From positions 806,001 through 870,000 of the forward strand of contig NZ_CP045434.1 of the NCBI RefSeq assembly GCF_009363895.1: DNA of 64,000 nucleotides, given 5' to 3'. The notes beneath the pieces are model-generated. The model saw only the letters and a program-made list of their open reading frames with translations, searched no databases and was not told the DNA's origin. Positions 52,906 to 62,661 of this stretch are shown piece by piece (the stretch's first letter is position 1; every line of letters starts with the position of its first letter). Position numbers and translations under genes: made by a program. Source of the stretch: Sphingomonas ginsengisoli An et al. 2013. GTDB lineage: Bacteria; Pseudomonadota; Alphaproteobacteria; Sphingomonadales; Sphingomonadaceae.

Positions 52906-52985
52906 GAAACTTCTCCGCTGAGCGGGCGCGACCGCCCCTTGCTCCGCGATATGCATACGCTTCGCCCGCGGACAAGGGCGGAGCG

Positions 52986-55220
52986 CTATCTTCCGGCTGA
53001 GCGCGGCGCGATGATGTCGCGGCGGGCGAGGAAGTCCATCATGCGCTGCCACAGGTCGGTCTGGATGTTGGGCCCGCCGAAGCTGTGGGTCTTGCCCGGA
53101 TAGACCGCCATCTCGAACGGCACCCGCGCCTCCTCCATCTTGGCCATGAAGGCGGTGGAGTTGGCGAACAGGACGTTGTCGTCGCTCAGGCCGTGGACCA
53201 GCAAGAGCGGGTCGGCGATCTTGGTCGCATCGTGCAGCGCGTCGGCCTGGTCATAGTCGGCCCGGCCGGTCCGCGGATCACCCATGTAATGCTCGCTATA
53301 ATGGGTGTCGTAGAGATCCCACCGCGTCACCGGCGCGCCCGCGATCCCCGCGGCAAAGGCGTGCGGCGCGGCCTCGAGCAGCTTCAAGGTCATGTAACCG
53401 CCGTAGGACCAGCCGTGGACGACCACCCGGTTCGGATCGACCCCCGGCTGGCGCTTGAGCCAGGCAAGCCCGGCGAGCTGGTCGGCAACGTCGACCCCGC
53501 CGAGCTTGTGATAGGCCGGTTTCTGGAAGGCGGTGCCCCGGCCCTCCTGCCCACGGTTGCCGACCGCGAAAACGATGAAGCCCTGGCGGACCAGCCACTG
53601 GTCGAGCGGGCTGACCCAGCCCTGCTGGACGTCCTGCGCCTGTGGGCCGCCATAGACCCGGAAGAACACCGGCGCCTTCTGGCCCGCCGCAATCGCCGGG
53701 CGAAGGATACGATAGTCGAGCATGGTCGTGCCATCCGCCGCCGGCAACCGGCCGAATTCGGGTCTGGCGTCACCGGCGATATAGGGCGCGTAAGGGTGCG
53801 CGCCCGCGACCCTATTCTCTTCGGCCCAGGCGAGCCGCTTGCCTGCACCGTCCGCCAGCCACACCTGCGGCGGCTGCCCGGGCGCGCTGGTGGTGATCAG
53901 CGCAAGCTTGCCGGTCTTGTTCATCTTGACCGAATTACTGCTCCCCGTTCGGGTGAGCTGCACCGGCTGACCGCTGCTGCGGGTGTAGGCGAGCGCATAG
54001 AGCTGCTTCTCGTAGCTGCGCTCGCGGTTGGCGGTGAAGTAGACGCGGTGCGCCTGCTCATCGACGCCCGCCACGCCGTCGACCACCCACGGACCGCGGG
54101 TGAGTTGCGTCACCTTGCCATTTTGCCAGCGATAGAGGTGGCGGAAGCCCGAGCGTTCGGAGCTGAACAGAAAGCCACCCGATTTCAGTGGCTTCAAATC
54201 ATCGCTGAGGTTGACCCAGATGTCGGAAGTGTCGCTGAAAAGCTTGGTCGACGCGCCGGAACGCGCGTCGACGCGAAGGTAGTCGAGCGTCTTCTGGTCG
54301 CGGCTTTCTCGCTGGACGATCAGGCCGCTGCCGTCGGGCAACCAGTCGACCCGGGCGAGATAGACATCGGGATTGCTGCCGAGGTCGGCCTTCACCAATC
54401 CGCTGCCGTCGGGATCGACGAGATAGAGGTCGACAATCGCATTGGCCGTCCCGGCGCGCGGATAACGCTGCTGCACCGTGGTGGTCTTCTCCGCCCCGAT
54501 CGCAGTGCGGGTGGTTAGCTCGACCGGGCTCTCGTCGACCCGCGCCACCGCGATGCGGCCTTCGGTCGGTGACCACCAGTGTCCGCGGAAACGAGCCAAC
54601 TCCTCGCCGGCGATGAACTCGGCCAGCCCCCAGCTCAGTGTGTCGCTACCGTTCGGCGTGACCTGCTTGTCGGTACCGCTCGTCAGGTCGAGCACGTGCA
54701 GCGCCTTATCGCGCACGAAGCTGACGTAGCGTCCTTTCTCGCTGACCGTGGAATCGAGTTCGGGCTGCTTGGTGCTGGTCAGCCGGCGGACGTTGCCGTC
54801 GAGCCCGGCGAGATAGACGTCACCGTCGAGGGGCACGATCAGCGACTTGCCGTCGGGCGCCCAGTCATAAGCGACGATGCCCTTGAGGCTGCCGATCCGC
54901 GCCCGCTCGCGCTGCATCCGCTCCTCTTCGGTCAGCGCGGCACCCGAGCCGAACTTGGTGCTGTCGACCAGCATCCGCGCCGCGCCCGTCGCCGGATCGA
55001 TCGCCCACAGGTCGTAGCGCTCGAGATCGTCGGGTCGGTTGCGCAGCAGGGTGACGAGCTTGCCGTCGGGTGACAGCTTGGGCAGCCGCGGCACCGTGCC
55101 GTTGAGCGACGGGCTGGCGAAGACCCGTTCGAGCGTCAGCGTCGGCGGCGGCATCGCCGGGGCTTGTGGAGCGGTCTGGGCGGCGAGAGCGGCGGCAAGG
55201 CCGAGGAGGGAAGCATGCAT
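52986..55220 (-). CDS. secreted dipeptidyl-peptidase IV-like S9 peptidase
   Basis: This 744-aa protein is a DPP-IV-type enzyme, removing Xaa-Pro or Xaa-Ala dipeptides. It has a short signal region (MHASLLGLAAALAAQ), an eight-bladed propeller (about 35-480) with the Glu-Glu substrate-binding motif in EFIAGEELARFRGHWW, and an alpha/beta-hydrolase domain. The catalytic residues are S605 in GWSYGGY, D680 in HGLSDDNV and H712 in GKTHSF. It is divergent from the M28 peptidase gene. With the S9 peptidase at 8901-10907 it indicates active extracytoplasmic peptide degradation. Confidence 0.95.
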   Translation of the reverse strand: MHASLLGLAAALAAQTAPQAPAMPPPTLTLERVFASPSLNGTVPRLPKLSPDGKLVTLLRNRPDDLERYDLWAIDPATGAARMLVDSTKFGSGAALTEEERMQRERARIGSLKGIVAYDWAPDGKSLIVPLDGDVYLAGLDGNVRRLTSTKQPELDSTVSEKGRYVSFVRDKALHVLDLTSGTDKQVTPNGSDTLSWGLAEFIAGEELARFRGHWWSPTEGRIAVARVDESPVELTTRTAIGAEKTTTVQQRYPRAGTANAIVDLYLVDPDGSGLVKADLGSNPDVYLARVDWLPDGSGLIVQRESRDQKTLDYLRVDARSGASTKLFSDTSDIWVNLSDDLKPLKSGGFLFSSERSGFRHLYRWQNGKVTQLTRGPWVVDGVAGVDEQAHRVYFTANRERSYEKQLYALAYTRSSGQPVQLTRTGSSNSVKMNKTGKLALITTSAPGQPPQVWLADGAGKRLAWAEENRVAGAHPYAPYIAGDARPEFGRLPAADGTTMLDYRILRPAIAAGQKAPVFFRVYGGPQAQDVQQGWVSPLDQWLVRQGFIVFAVGNRGQEGRGTAFQKPAYHKLGGVDVADQLAGLAWLKRQPGVDPNRVVVHGWSYGGYMTLKLLEAAPHAFAAGIAGAPVTRWDLYDTHYSEHYMGDPRTGRADYDQADALHDATKIADPLLLVHGLSDDNVLFANSTAFMAKMEEARVPFEMAVYPGKTHSFGGPNIQTDLWQRMMDFLARRDIIAPRSAGR

Positions 55221-55298
55221 CGTGTGCGGTGGCTAAACCGCGTGCCCGCGGGTAGCAAAGCAAAAGCGTCGGCTTTTCGACGGGCGGGGGAGCAAGGC

Positions 55299-57515
55299 AT
55301 GCGGCAGCGGTGGATCCTCCTGGCGCTGATCGTCGCGGGACTGTTGCTCGGCATGGCGGCGCTGCGCTCGTTGAGCCAGCCGCCCGCGCTGCGCACGGCC
55401 AGCGCCGCCGGCCAGTTCGACGCCCTCCGCGCCAAGGATCGGCTGGCGCGGGTGCTCGGCGACCAGCGGCCGCATCCCGCCGACAGCGCCGCCAGCGACG
55501 CCGTCCGCGCGCGGCTGATCGCGCAACTGCAGGCGATGGGCCTCCGGCCGCGGGTGCAGGATCGCTTCGCCTGCAACGGCCTGTTCAAGCAGCGCGGCGT
55601 CGGCTGTGCGCGCGTCCGCAACCTCATCGTCACGCTCGGGCCGGCGACGGGCAAGGCGCTGCTGATCAACTCGCATTACGACAGCGTGCCGGTCGGGCCG
55701 GGTGCCAGCGACGCGGGCATCGGCGTCGCGACCATGCTCGAGGTCGCCAGCCTGCTCAAGGACCGTCCGCTCCAGCGCCCGGTGATCCTGCTCTTCAACG
55801 AAGGCGAGGAGCTGGGCCTGGTCGGCGCCCGCTCGTTCATCGATGCCGATCCGGCCGCGGCCAATGTCGACAGCCTGATCAACCTCGAAGCGCGCGGCAC
55901 CACCGGCCCCGTCAACATGTTCGAGACCTCGCTCCCCAACGCCGCCCCCGTCCGCCTGTTCAAGGCCGCGGTCGCGGGTCCGGTCGCGAGCAGCCTGGCG
56001 GTCAGCGCCTACCGCCAAATCCCCAATTACACCGACGTCAACACCTTCGAGGATCGCCACTGGCTGACCCTCAACTTCGCCGCCATCGGCAACGAGACCC
56101 GCTACCATTCCCCCGGCGACGACCTCGCCGCGCTCGACCCGCGTACGCTGCAGCACATGGGCGACCAGGTCTTGAGCGTTGCCACCAGGCTCGCCGGTGC
56201 GCCAAGCCCGACAGTCACCGAAGGCGAACTCCTGTTCATGACCGTGCCGGGCTTCGGGCTCGCGGTCCTGCCACTATGGGTCGGACTGGTTGCTGCCGGC
56301 CTGACCTTCGCATTGCTGATCGCCGCCAGCGCCCGCCGCGGGCTGTTCGCGCTGCCGCTGCTGTTCGCGATCCTTTGCGGTACGGCCGTCGCCTACCTCG
56401 GCTTGGGCGTCGTCGGCGCGATGCGCGAAGGGCAATTCTGGCGCGCTGCGCCCCAGTGGAGCGAGCTGGCGATCTACGCCGGGGTCGTCGCCACCGGCCT
56501 CTGCTTCCTCGCGCTCGCCGGCCGGGTGTCGGTCGAGCGGGCGCGGGTCGCCTTCTGGCTGCTGTTCCTCGGGCTCGGCTGCATCCTCACCTGGTTCGCC
56601 AGCGGGGCGCTGATCTACTTCCTGCTGCCGCCGGCGATCATGGCGCTCGGAGTTCTCCTTGGCCGACTGGGCAAGGGATGGGAGACGGCGGCAGCGCTGG
56701 TCGCGGCACTGGTCTGCTACTTCACGCTGGGTGCGATGCTCGGGCTGTTGCAGGACTTGCTCAACGGCGGCCCGCTGTGGCTGTTCGCGCTGTTCGGCGC
56801 GCTGGTCCTGCTGCCGTGGCTGATCGAGGCCAAGCCGCTGCTCGCCGGGCTCACGCGTCGCTCGGCCCTCGGCGCGGCGGCGGCTCTGATCGTGCTGGCC
56901 TGGCTGCCCGCGCTATTCGTCCCGGCCTATTCGGCCGACCGCCAGCAGCAATGGACGCTGCAATATGTCGTCGATCCGGCCGAGCGGCAGCCGGTGTGGT
57001 CGGTGGTCGGCGACCGCAAGCCGCTGCCGACGAGCTGGCGCCGGTTCGGCCACTGGCGGTTGGAGACGATCCCCGCGCTCGGCAACCGCCAGCGTTGGGT
57101 CGCCCCCGCCCCCGCAGTCTCAGGTCTCCTTCCGGCCAGCGCCATTCCGGTCGAGCAGGCCGCCGTGCCCGGCGGACGCCGCCTCCGGCTGCGGCTCCAG
57201 GCGAATGGCGCGGACAGCGTCACGGTCACCGCCGACGAGAAAGCAACGGTGCTCGGGCTCGGCGCCCCCGGCCAACTCCGCCGTATCGATCCGCGCCAGA
57301 GCAAAGGCAGCTATTCGCTCACCTGCACCGGACGCAGCTGCGATGGGCAAGTGGTCGAGCTGCTGGTCGGGCCCAAGCCCGTGGTGCTGACGATCCTCGC
57401 CACCCGCTGGGCACTTCCCCCCGCCGCCGCCCCGCTCAAGGCAGCCCAACCGGCGTTTGCCCGGGCGCAATATCTGCCGGATGCGACGGTCGTGGTGAGC
57501 CGCTTGAAGCTGTGA
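55299..57515 (+). CDS. M28 metallopeptidase with C-terminal membrane domain
   Basis: This is a 738-aa protein with an N-terminal transmembrane anchor, an M28 zinc-peptidase domain (about 40-320) and a large membrane region of about eight helices (about 325-560), then a beta-rich C-terminal domain. Peptidase residues are H126 in NSHYDSVPVGPGASDAG, D138, E170/E171 in NEGEELGLVG, E198 and a later His in RYHSPGDD. The overall layout recalls eukaryotic ERMP1/Fxna. I used the ATG giving MRQRWILL, preceded by a GGGGGAG ribosome-binding site. Substrate is unknown. Confidence 0.88.
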   Translation: MRQRWILLALIVAGLLLGMAALRSLSQPPALRTASAAGQFDALRAKDRLARVLGDQRPHPADSAASDAVRARLIAQLQAMGLRPRVQDRFACNGLFKQRGVGCARVRNLIVTLGPATGKALLINSHYDSVPVGPGASDAGIGVATMLEVASLLKDRPLQRPVILLFNEGEELGLVGARSFIDADPAAANVDSLINLEARGTTGPVNMFETSLPNAAPVRLFKAAVAGPVASSLAVSAYRQIPNYTDVNTFEDRHWLTLNFAAIGNETRYHSPGDDLAALDPRTLQHMGDQVLSVATRLAGAPSPTVTEGELLFMTVPGFGLAVLPLWVGLVAAGLTFALLIAASARRGLFALPLLFAILCGTAVAYLGLGVVGAMREGQFWRAAPQWSELAIYAGVVATGLCFLALAGRVSVERARVAFWLLFLGLGCILTWFASGALIYFLLPPAIMALGVLLGRLGKGWETAAALVAALVCYFTLGAMLGLLQDLLNGGPLWLFALFGALVLLPWLIEAKPLLAGLTRRSALGAAAALIVLAWLPALFVPAYSADRQQQWTLQYVVDPAERQPVWSVVGDRKPLPTSWRRFGHWRLETIPALGNRQRWVAPAPAVSGLLPASAIPVEQAAVPGGRRLRLRLQANGADSVTVTADEKATVLGLGAPGQLRRIDPRQSKGSYSLTCTGRSCDGQVVELLVGPKPVVLTILATRWALPPAAAPLKAAQPAFARAQYLPDATVVVSRLKL

Positions 57516-57521
57516 CCCTCA

Positions 57522-57610
57522 TCGTCATTGCGAGCCGAAGGCGAAGCAATCCAACCCCGGTCGAGTGCTCGGCCCACGAATGGATTGCTTCGCTGCGCTC
57601 GCAATGACGA
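57522..57610. repeat. palindromic intergenic repeat (TCGTCATTGCGAG type)
   Basis: A 13-bp perfect inverted terminal pair TCGTCATTGCGAG (57522-57534) and CTCGCAATGACGA (57598-57610) encloses a second pair GCGAAGCAATCCA (57541-57553) and TGGATTGCTTCGC (57581-57593). This nested structure is a known kind of dispersed palindrome in alphaproteobacteria. It lies between the M28 gene and rplS. Confidence 0.85.
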
Positions 57611-57648
57611 AAAAAGGGGCCGCAGCACGACGCTGCGACCCCTTTTTT
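57610..57648. terminator. bidirectional intrinsic terminator (M28 peptidase / rplS)
   Basis: A stem of GGGG-C-CGCAGC and GCTGCG-A-CCCC with one internal mismatch encloses a five-base loop. It is flanked by six A on the left and six T on the right, so it ends the M28 transcript on the plus strand and rplS on the minus strand. Confidence 0.88.
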
Positions 57649-57668
57649 CAAACCAGAAAGCGATCCGC

Positions 57669-58085
57669 TTACGCGTCGCTGCCCTCGGCCTTCGGCGCGG
57701 CGGCCTGCTTGGCCCCCTCGCGGCGCGGGTCGCGGCGCTCGGCGATACGCGCCGACTTACCGGTGCGACCACGCAGGTAATAGAGCTTGGCGCGACGGAC
57801 GGCGCCACGGCGGACGACCTCGATCGTGTCGATGCTCGGCGAATAGAGCGGGAACACGCGCTCGACACCTTCGCCGAAGCTGATCTTGCGGACGGTGAAG
57901 TTGGAGGCGATGCCCTTGTTCGAGCGGGCGATGCAGACGCCCTCGAAGTTCTGGACGCGGGCGCGCTCGCCTTCGATCACCTTGACGCCGACACGCAGGG
58001 TGTCGCCGGGGCGGAATTCGGGAATGGCGCGGGCAGCGGTCAGCTCGTCGATCTGCTCGCGCTCGAGGGTCTGGATCAGGTTCAT
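57669..58085 (-). CDS. rplS: 50S ribosomal protein L19
   Basis: L19 sits at the subunit interface of the ribosome. The 138-aa product has the L19 signature: [31 protein letters not shown], then [28 protein letters not shown] and [20 protein letters not shown] lysine/alanine tail of about 20 residues is longer than in E. coli. The chosen ATG gives [11 protein letters not shown] as in homologues. It follows trmD by 13 bp. Confidence 0.97.
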   Translation of the reverse strand: MNLIQTLEREQIDELTAARAIPEFRPGDTLRVGVKVIEGERARVQNFEGVCIARSNKGIASNFTVRKISFGEGVERVFPLYSPSIDTIEVVRRGAVRRAKLYYLRGRTGKSARIAERRDPRREGAKQAAAPKAEGSDA

Positions 58086-58098
58086 CTTACTATAAGCC

Positions 58099-58821
58099 CT
58101 AGTCTTCGTGCCGCGCGCCAGAGGGCGGTGCCTGCGATGCGCCCCCATGGCGCTCGATCAGGTCCGGCCGCCGTAGCCGTGTGTCGTTGACCGCCTGTGC
58201 GTGTCGCCACGCGGCAATCTTCGCATGATCCCCCGATCGCAGCACTTCGGGGATCGTGCGCCCTTCCCAGTCGACTGGTCGGGTATAATGCGGATATTCG
58301 AGCAGCCCCTTCTCGAAGCTCTCTTCCTCACCGCTGGAGGCCGCGCCCATTACGCCGGGAAGCAGCCGAACGCAAGCGTCGAGCAGCACCAGCGCGCCAA
58401 GCTCGCCGCCCGACAGGACATAGTCGCCGATCGACACCGGCTCGAGCGGGCGGCCCTCGAAGATCCGCTCGTCGAAGCCCTCGAACCGCCCGCACAGGAT
58501 GATCGCCCCCTCCCCCGCCGCCAGTTCGCGCACCTTGCCCTGGGTCAGCGGCGCCCCGCGCGGGCTCATCGCCAGCATAGGTCGGCCGTCGGCGACGCTA
58601 TCCAGCGCGGCAGCGAGCACATCGGCCTTGAGCACCATCCCCGCTCCGCCGCCCGCCGGCGTATCGTCGACGCTGCGATGCTTGTCGGTCGCGAAGTCGC
58701 GGATGTTGCGGGTGTCGAGCGCCCACTTCCCCTCGCCCATCGCCCGCCCGGCAAGGCTGACGCCGAGCGGCCCGGGAAACATCTCGGGATAGAGGGTGAG
58801 GACGGTGGCGCGAAAGGTCAT
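58099..58821 (-). CDS. trmD: tRNA (guanine-N1)-methyltransferase TrmD
   Basis: TrmD makes m1G37 in tRNA, preventing frameshifting. The 240-aa product has the SPOUT knot and family motifs: [52 protein letters not shown] and [20 protein letters not shown], followed by [31 protein letters not shown]. The ATG giving [12 protein letters not shown] is used; the much longer open frame runs back into the divergent flavoprotein gene. Confidence 0.97.
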   Translation of the reverse strand: MTFRATVLTLYPEMFPGPLGVSLAGRAMGEGKWALDTRNIRDFATDKHRSVDDTPAGGGAGMVLKADVLAAALDSVADGRPMLAMSPRGAPLTQGKVRELAAGEGAIILCGRFEGFDERIFEGRPLEPVSIGDYVLSGGELGALVLLDACVRLLPGVMGAASSGEEESFEKGLLEYPHYTRPVDWEGRTIPEVLRSGDHAKIAAWRHAQAVNDTRLRRPDLIERHGGASQAPPSGARHED

Positions 58822-58881
58822 TGCAAGTCGCTCTAGTCGCAGCCCGAGGGAACAACCATCCCCGCCCGCCATTGCCGCCGC

Positions 58882-59859
58882 ATGGACAACCACCCGCCCC
58901 TCGATTGCCTGATCATCGGCGGCGGCCCCGCCGGGCTGACCGCGGCCATCTATTTGTCGCGCTTCCACCTCGACATCGTCGTTGTCGACGAAGGCAACAG
59001 CCGCGCCAGCTGGATTCCGTGCAGCCACAACCACGCCGGCTATCCCGACGGGATCGCGGGCAGCGAGCTGCTCCGCCTGATGCGCGAGCAGGCGCAGAAA
59101 TACGGCACTCGGGTGGAGAATGGGCGCGTCCACCGGCTCGACCGCGAGGGCGACCTCTTCTCCGCCGATTGGGGCGCCGGTCCCGTACAGGCGCGCACCG
59201 TGCTGCTCGCGACCGGCCTCACCAACCGCAAACCGCCGATGGACATGGAGCTGCACGACGACGCGATGGCCCGCGGCCTCATCCGCTACTGCCCGATCTG
59301 CGACGGCTATGAGGTCACCGACAAGCGCGTCGGGATTATCGGCTCGGGCAAGAACGGGGTCGGCGAGGCGTTGTTTCTGCGCAGCTTCACCGCCGACGTC
59401 ACGCTGATCGCGCCCGACAAAGCGCTCGACGTCGCCACCGACGACCGCCGCAAGCTCGAGGAAGCGGGCGTGACGTTGGTCAACGGGCCGGCCGAGGCGA
59501 TCGGGGTCACCGGCGACTGCATTACGGTCGACAGCGCCGCGGGGCTCATGACCTTCGACAGCATCTATCCGGCGCTCGGCTCGGACACCCACACCCAGCT
59601 CGCCGAGATGATCGGGGCCAAGCTCGCCGACGACGGCTGCGTCCTGTGCGACGAGAAGATGCGCAGCTCGGTCGAAGGCTTCTACGCCGCGGGCGACGTG
59701 GTCCACGGCCTCGACCAGATCAGCCACGCGATGGGCGAAGGCGGTCAGGCGGCAACCACCATCCGCAACGACCTGGCGGAAAAGCGCCCGCTCCTGCGCG
59801 AGCCGGTCGTCCCCGCGGACGACGAGACCGCGCGGGAGAAGATCGAAGCGGGAGGTTGA
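58882..59859 (+). CDS. thioredoxin-reductase-like NAD(P)/FAD oxidoreductase
   Basis: This 325-aa flavoprotein has the FAD motif [15 protein letters not shown] (11-25), a TrxR-type redox pair C137/C140 in [10 protein letters not shown], an NAD(P) motif [16 protein letters not shown] and the closing FAD segment [24 protein letters not shown]. It resembles thioredoxin reductase but the NADPH/FAD-domain contacts and the HNHAGYPDG opening differ from classic TrxB, so it may serve another disulfide partner. It is encoded opposite to, and splits, the rimM-trmD part of the ribosomal gene run. Confidence 0.88.
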   Translation: MDNHPPLDCLIIGGGPAGLTAAIYLSRFHLDIVVVDEGNSRASWIPCSHNHAGYPDGIAGSELLRLMREQAQKYGTRVENGRVHRLDREGDLFSADWGAGPVQARTVLLATGLTNRKPPMDMELHDDAMARGLIRYCPICDGYEVTDKRVGIIGSGKNGVGEALFLRSFTADVTLIAPDKALDVATDDRRKLEEAGVTLVNGPAEAIGVTGDCITVDSAAGLMTFDSIYPALGSDTHTQLAEMIGAKLADDGCVLCDEKMRSSVEGFYAAGDVVHGLDQISHAMGEGGQAATTIRNDLAEKRPLLREPVVPADDETAREKIEAGG

Positions 59860-59866
59860 GGCGCGT

Positions 59867-59958
59867 CGCTCGTCCTGAGCGGAGCGAAGCCGAGTCGAAG
59901 GGCGTCTTGTGAAACGCCCTTCGACTTCGGCCTTGCAGGCCTCCGCTCAGGACGAGCG
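59867..59958. repeat. long palindromic intergenic repeat (CGCTCGTCCTGAGCGGAG type)
   Basis: Outer 18-base arms CGCTCGTCCTGAGCGGAG (59867-59884) and CTCCGCTCAGGACGAGCG (59941-59958) are perfect complements. An inner imperfect pair with GTCGAAGGGC cores runs from about 59889-59905 to 59914-59931. It folds into a nearly continuous long hairpin between the flavoprotein gene and rimM. The core matches the shorter palindrome at 14243-14275. Confidence 0.85.
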
Positions 59959-59966
59959 GAATTAGC

Positions 59967-60446
59967 TCAAGCCAAAAAGGCCGGGTCGATCACGACCTTG
60001 CCGTCGACGAGGTCGGCGATTCCCGGGCGGAACGGGACCAGCGCGCGCTTGCCCGCGGTATCCGCGACCTCGAGCAGGTCGCCCGCGCCGAAATTCTCGA
60101 CCGCGACAACGGTGCCGAGGCTGCTCCCCTCGCCATCGACGACCGCCAGCCCGAGCAGGTCGGCATGATAATATTCGCCCTCTTCGAGCGGCGGCAGCGC
60201 CGCGCGCTCGACCTCGATGAGCTGACCGCGCAGCGCCTCGGCGGCCTCGCGGCTACCGACCCCGGCCAGCCGCGCGGTCGGCGACTTGGCCGTCCCCGCG
60301 GCTTTTTCGAGCGTCATCGGCTGCCCGCCGACGAGCACCGCTTTGTGCCGGGCGAGGCTCGCCACCGTGTCGGTGAAGAGCTTGAGGCGGACCTCGCCGC
60401 GGACGCCGTGGGCACCGGCGATCGCAGCGAGGGCAACCTTGGTCAT
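59967..60446 (-). CDS. rimM: ribosome maturation factor RimM
   Basis: RimM assists 16S rRNA processing and 30S head maturation. The 159-aa product has an N-terminal RimM domain starting VALAAIAGAHGVRGEVRLKLFTD and a PRC-barrel (about 90-159) with EGEYYHADLLGLAVV and LVPFRPGIADLVDGKVVIDP. The start overlaps the rpsP stop by one base, so the two are coupled. On its other side is the opposite-strand flavoprotein gene. Confidence 0.95.
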   Translation of the reverse strand: MTKVALAAIAGAHGVRGEVRLKLFTDTVASLARHKAVLVGGQPMTLEKAAGTAKSPTARLAGVGSREAAEALRGQLIEVERAALPPLEEGEYYHADLLGLAVVDGEGSSLGTVVAVENFGAGDLLEVADTAGKRALVPFRPGIADLVDGKVVIDPAFLA

Positions 60447-61030
60447 TACTCGGCCTTTTCGGCGCCTTCGGCCGGAGCGGCCTCGTCGCTGCCCTCGGCG
60501 GGCTCGGGCTGGGTCGGCGCGCCCGAACCTTCGGCTTCACCCTCGGCGGCGCCTTCGGCCGGCTCGGGCTGGGTCGGGGCCGACTCTTCGGTCGCGGTCT
60601 CAGCGGCGGGAGCCTCGGTCTCGGCGGCGGGCGCCTCGGTCACTTCCGGCTCGGCCGGCGCAGCGGCGGCGGCAGCGGCAGCCTCGGCGGCCTCGGCCTG
60701 CTTGCTCGCGCGCTCCTCGGCGCGCTCGGTCGCCTTCTCGCCCGGCTTGCCCTTGTTCGGGTTGTTGCGCGCGGCGCGCTCACGAACGCCAGCGGCGTCG
60801 AGGAAGCGAGCGACGCGGTCCGACGGCTGCGCACCAACCTTGAGCCAGTGCGACACGCGCTCGGCGTCCATCTTCACCCGCTCGGGCGAATCCTTGGCGA
60901 GCAGCGGGTTGTAGGTGCCCAGCTTCTCGATGAAGCGGCCGTCACGAGGGGAACGGCTGTCGGCCACGACAATGCGGTAGTAGGGACGCTTCTTGGCGCC
61001 GCCGCGGGCGAGACGAATGGAAAGTGCCAT
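60446..61030 (-). CDS. rpsP: 30S ribosomal protein S16 with long acidic C-terminal extension
   Basis: Residues 1-80 are normal S16: [43 protein letters not shown] and the following helical part. After about residue 85 the protein continues with a basic segment, an Ala-rich helix and a Glu/Ala/Pro tail of over 80 residues containing two copies of [10 protein letters not shown]. The total of 194 aa is more than twice the E. coli length. Tails on S16 are known in alphaproteobacteria but this one is long and repetitive. Coupled to rimM; ffh lies upstream after 29 bp. Confidence 0.96.
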   Translation of the reverse strand: MALSIRLARGGAKKRPYYRIVVADSRSPRDGRFIEKLGTYNPLLAKDSPERVKMDAERVSHWLKVGAQPSDRVARFLDAAGVRERAARNNPNKGKPGEKATERAEERASKQAEAAEAAAAAAAAPAEPEVTEAPAAETEAPAAETATEESAPTQPEPAEGAAEGEAEGSGAPTQPEPAEGSDEAAPAEGAEKAE

Positions 61031-61059
61031 GCTGTTCAGTTCCTTACGTTGAGTTGCTG

Positions 61060-62523
61060 TTATTTCTTGCCAAATTTGTGAGCACCGGGCGGAAGGCCGC
61101 CAGGCAGCCCGGGAAGACCGCCGCTGCCACCGCCGAGGCCGCCGGCACCGCCGCCGCCCATCAGGCCGCCCATCGCGCCTTCGAGCCCGCCCTTGCCGAA
61201 CATCGCCGCCAACTTGCCGAGGCCGCCCATCTTCTTGAGCCGCTTCATCATGCCTTCCATTTCCTGGTGCATCTTGAGCAGCTTGTTCACTTCCTGGACC
61301 GTGCGCCCGCTGCCTTTGGCGATGCGGATCTTGCGCTTGGCGTTGATGAGGTTCGGGACCGCCCGCTCCTTGGGCGTCATCGAGGTCAGCATGGCGTCGA
61401 GGTGGAGCAGCGCCTTGCCGTCCTGCGCCTTCTCCATCGCCCCTTTCACGCCCTTCAAGCCGGGCATCATCCCGGCGAGCGCGCCGAGCCCGCCCATGCG
61501 CTGCATCTGCTGGAGCTGCATGCGCAGGTCATCGAGGTCGAACTTGCCCTTGGCCATCTTGGCCGCGAGCTTCTCGGCATCCTCGACCTGGATGGTTTCG
61601 GCGGCACGCTCGACCAGGCTGACGACGTCGCCCATGCCGAGGATGCGGCCGGCGACCCGTTGCGGGTGGAACGGCTCGATCGCGTCCAGGCCCTCGCCGG
61701 TGCCGGCAAACTTGATCGGCTTGCCGGTGACCGCGCGCATCGACAGCGCTGCGCCGCCGCGCGCATCGCCGTCCATCCGGGTCAGCACCACGCCCGTGAG
61801 CTCGACCTGGCCGGCGAAGCCCTTGGCGACGTTGACCGCGTCCTGCCCGGTCAGGCTGTCGACCACCAGCAGCGTCTCGGCCGGCTTCGAGGCAGCGCTG
61901 ACCGCCTTCATCTCGGCCATCAGCGCATCGTCGACGTGAAGGCGGCCGGCGGTGTCGAGTAGGAGGACGTCATAGCCTTGGAGGCGCGCCGAATTGAGCG
62001 CGCGCTCGGCGATCTGGACCGGGGTCTGGCCGGCGACGATCGGCAGCGTGTCGACGCTCGCCTGGCGCCCGAGCACTGCGAGCTGCTCCTGCGCCGCCGG
62101 GCGGGCGACGTCGAGCGAAGCCATCAGGACCTTCTTCCGGTCCTTCTCGGTCAGCCGCTTGGCAAGCTTGGCGGTGGTCGTGGTCTTACCCGAGCCCTGG
62201 AGGCCGACCATCATGATCACGGCGGGCGGCGCGACATTGGTGTTGAGCTCGGCTGTATCGGGCCCTAGCATCGCCACCAGCGCGTCGTGGACGATCTTGA
62301 CGACCTGCTGGCCAGGGGTAACCGAGCGGAGCACTTCCTGCCCGACCGCGGCCTCGGTCGCCTTGTCGACGAATTCGCGCGCAACGGGGAGCGCGACGTC
62401 GGCTTCGAGCAGCGCCACGCGGACTTCGCGCATTGCCGCGCGCACGTCCGCCTCGGTCAGCGCACCGCGCCCCCGCAGCCGGTCGAAAACGCCGGAAAGC
62501 CGATCGCTCAGCGTGTCGAACAT
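61060..62523 (-). CDS. ffh: signal recognition particle protein Ffh
   Basis: Ffh binds 4.5S RNA and signal sequences and docks with FtsY. The 487-aa product has the N domain, the G domain with P-loop [21 protein letters not shown] and [14 protein letters not shown], and a Met-rich M domain (about 300-430) with GMMPGLKG and [24 protein letters not shown] helices. A glycine-rich tail ([18 protein letters not shown]) ends KFGKK. I use the ATG at 62523; the TTG one codon upstream is less likely. It heads the ffh-rpsP-rimM run. Confidence 0.97.
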   Translation of the reverse strand: MFDTLSDRLSGVFDRLRGRGALTEADVRAAMREVRVALLEADVALPVAREFVDKATEAAVGQEVLRSVTPGQQVVKIVHDALVAMLGPDTAELNTNVAPPAVIMMVGLQGSGKTTTTAKLAKRLTEKDRKKVLMASLDVARPAAQEQLAVLGRQASVDTLPIVAGQTPVQIAERALNSARLQGYDVLLLDTAGRLHVDDALMAEMKAVSAASKPAETLLVVDSLTGQDAVNVAKGFAGQVELTGVVLTRMDGDARGGAALSMRAVTGKPIKFAGTGEGLDAIEPFHPQRVAGRILGMGDVVSLVERAAETIQVEDAEKLAAKMAKGKFDLDDLRMQLQQMQRMGGLGALAGMMPGLKGVKGAMEKAQDGKALLHLDAMLTSMTPKERAVPNLINAKRKIRIAKGSGRTVQEVNKLLKMHQEMEGMMKRLKKMGGLGKLAAMFGKGGLEGAMGGLMGGGGAGGLGGGSGGLPGLPGGLPPGAHKFGKK

Positions 62524-62661
62524 CAACTCGAACTCCCAAGCGCCAAGCGAAAAACGCCGGCGGGCGAAACCTCGCCGGCCAGCGTGCTCCGCAGAGCGCT
62601 CAATGATGGTTTGTCGTAAAGACGGCGCGGCGCTTAGCGTATCGCCGCGCGTAACTCAACC

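Noticed and set aside
51895-53103. Plus-strand ORFs across asd
   Set aside because: Shadows of asd; composition is His/Arg-rich with no family features.
62527-62661. Possible terminator hairpin after the RGG gene
   Set aside because: A GCCGGCG/CGCCGGC pair is present but no T-run follows on either strand.
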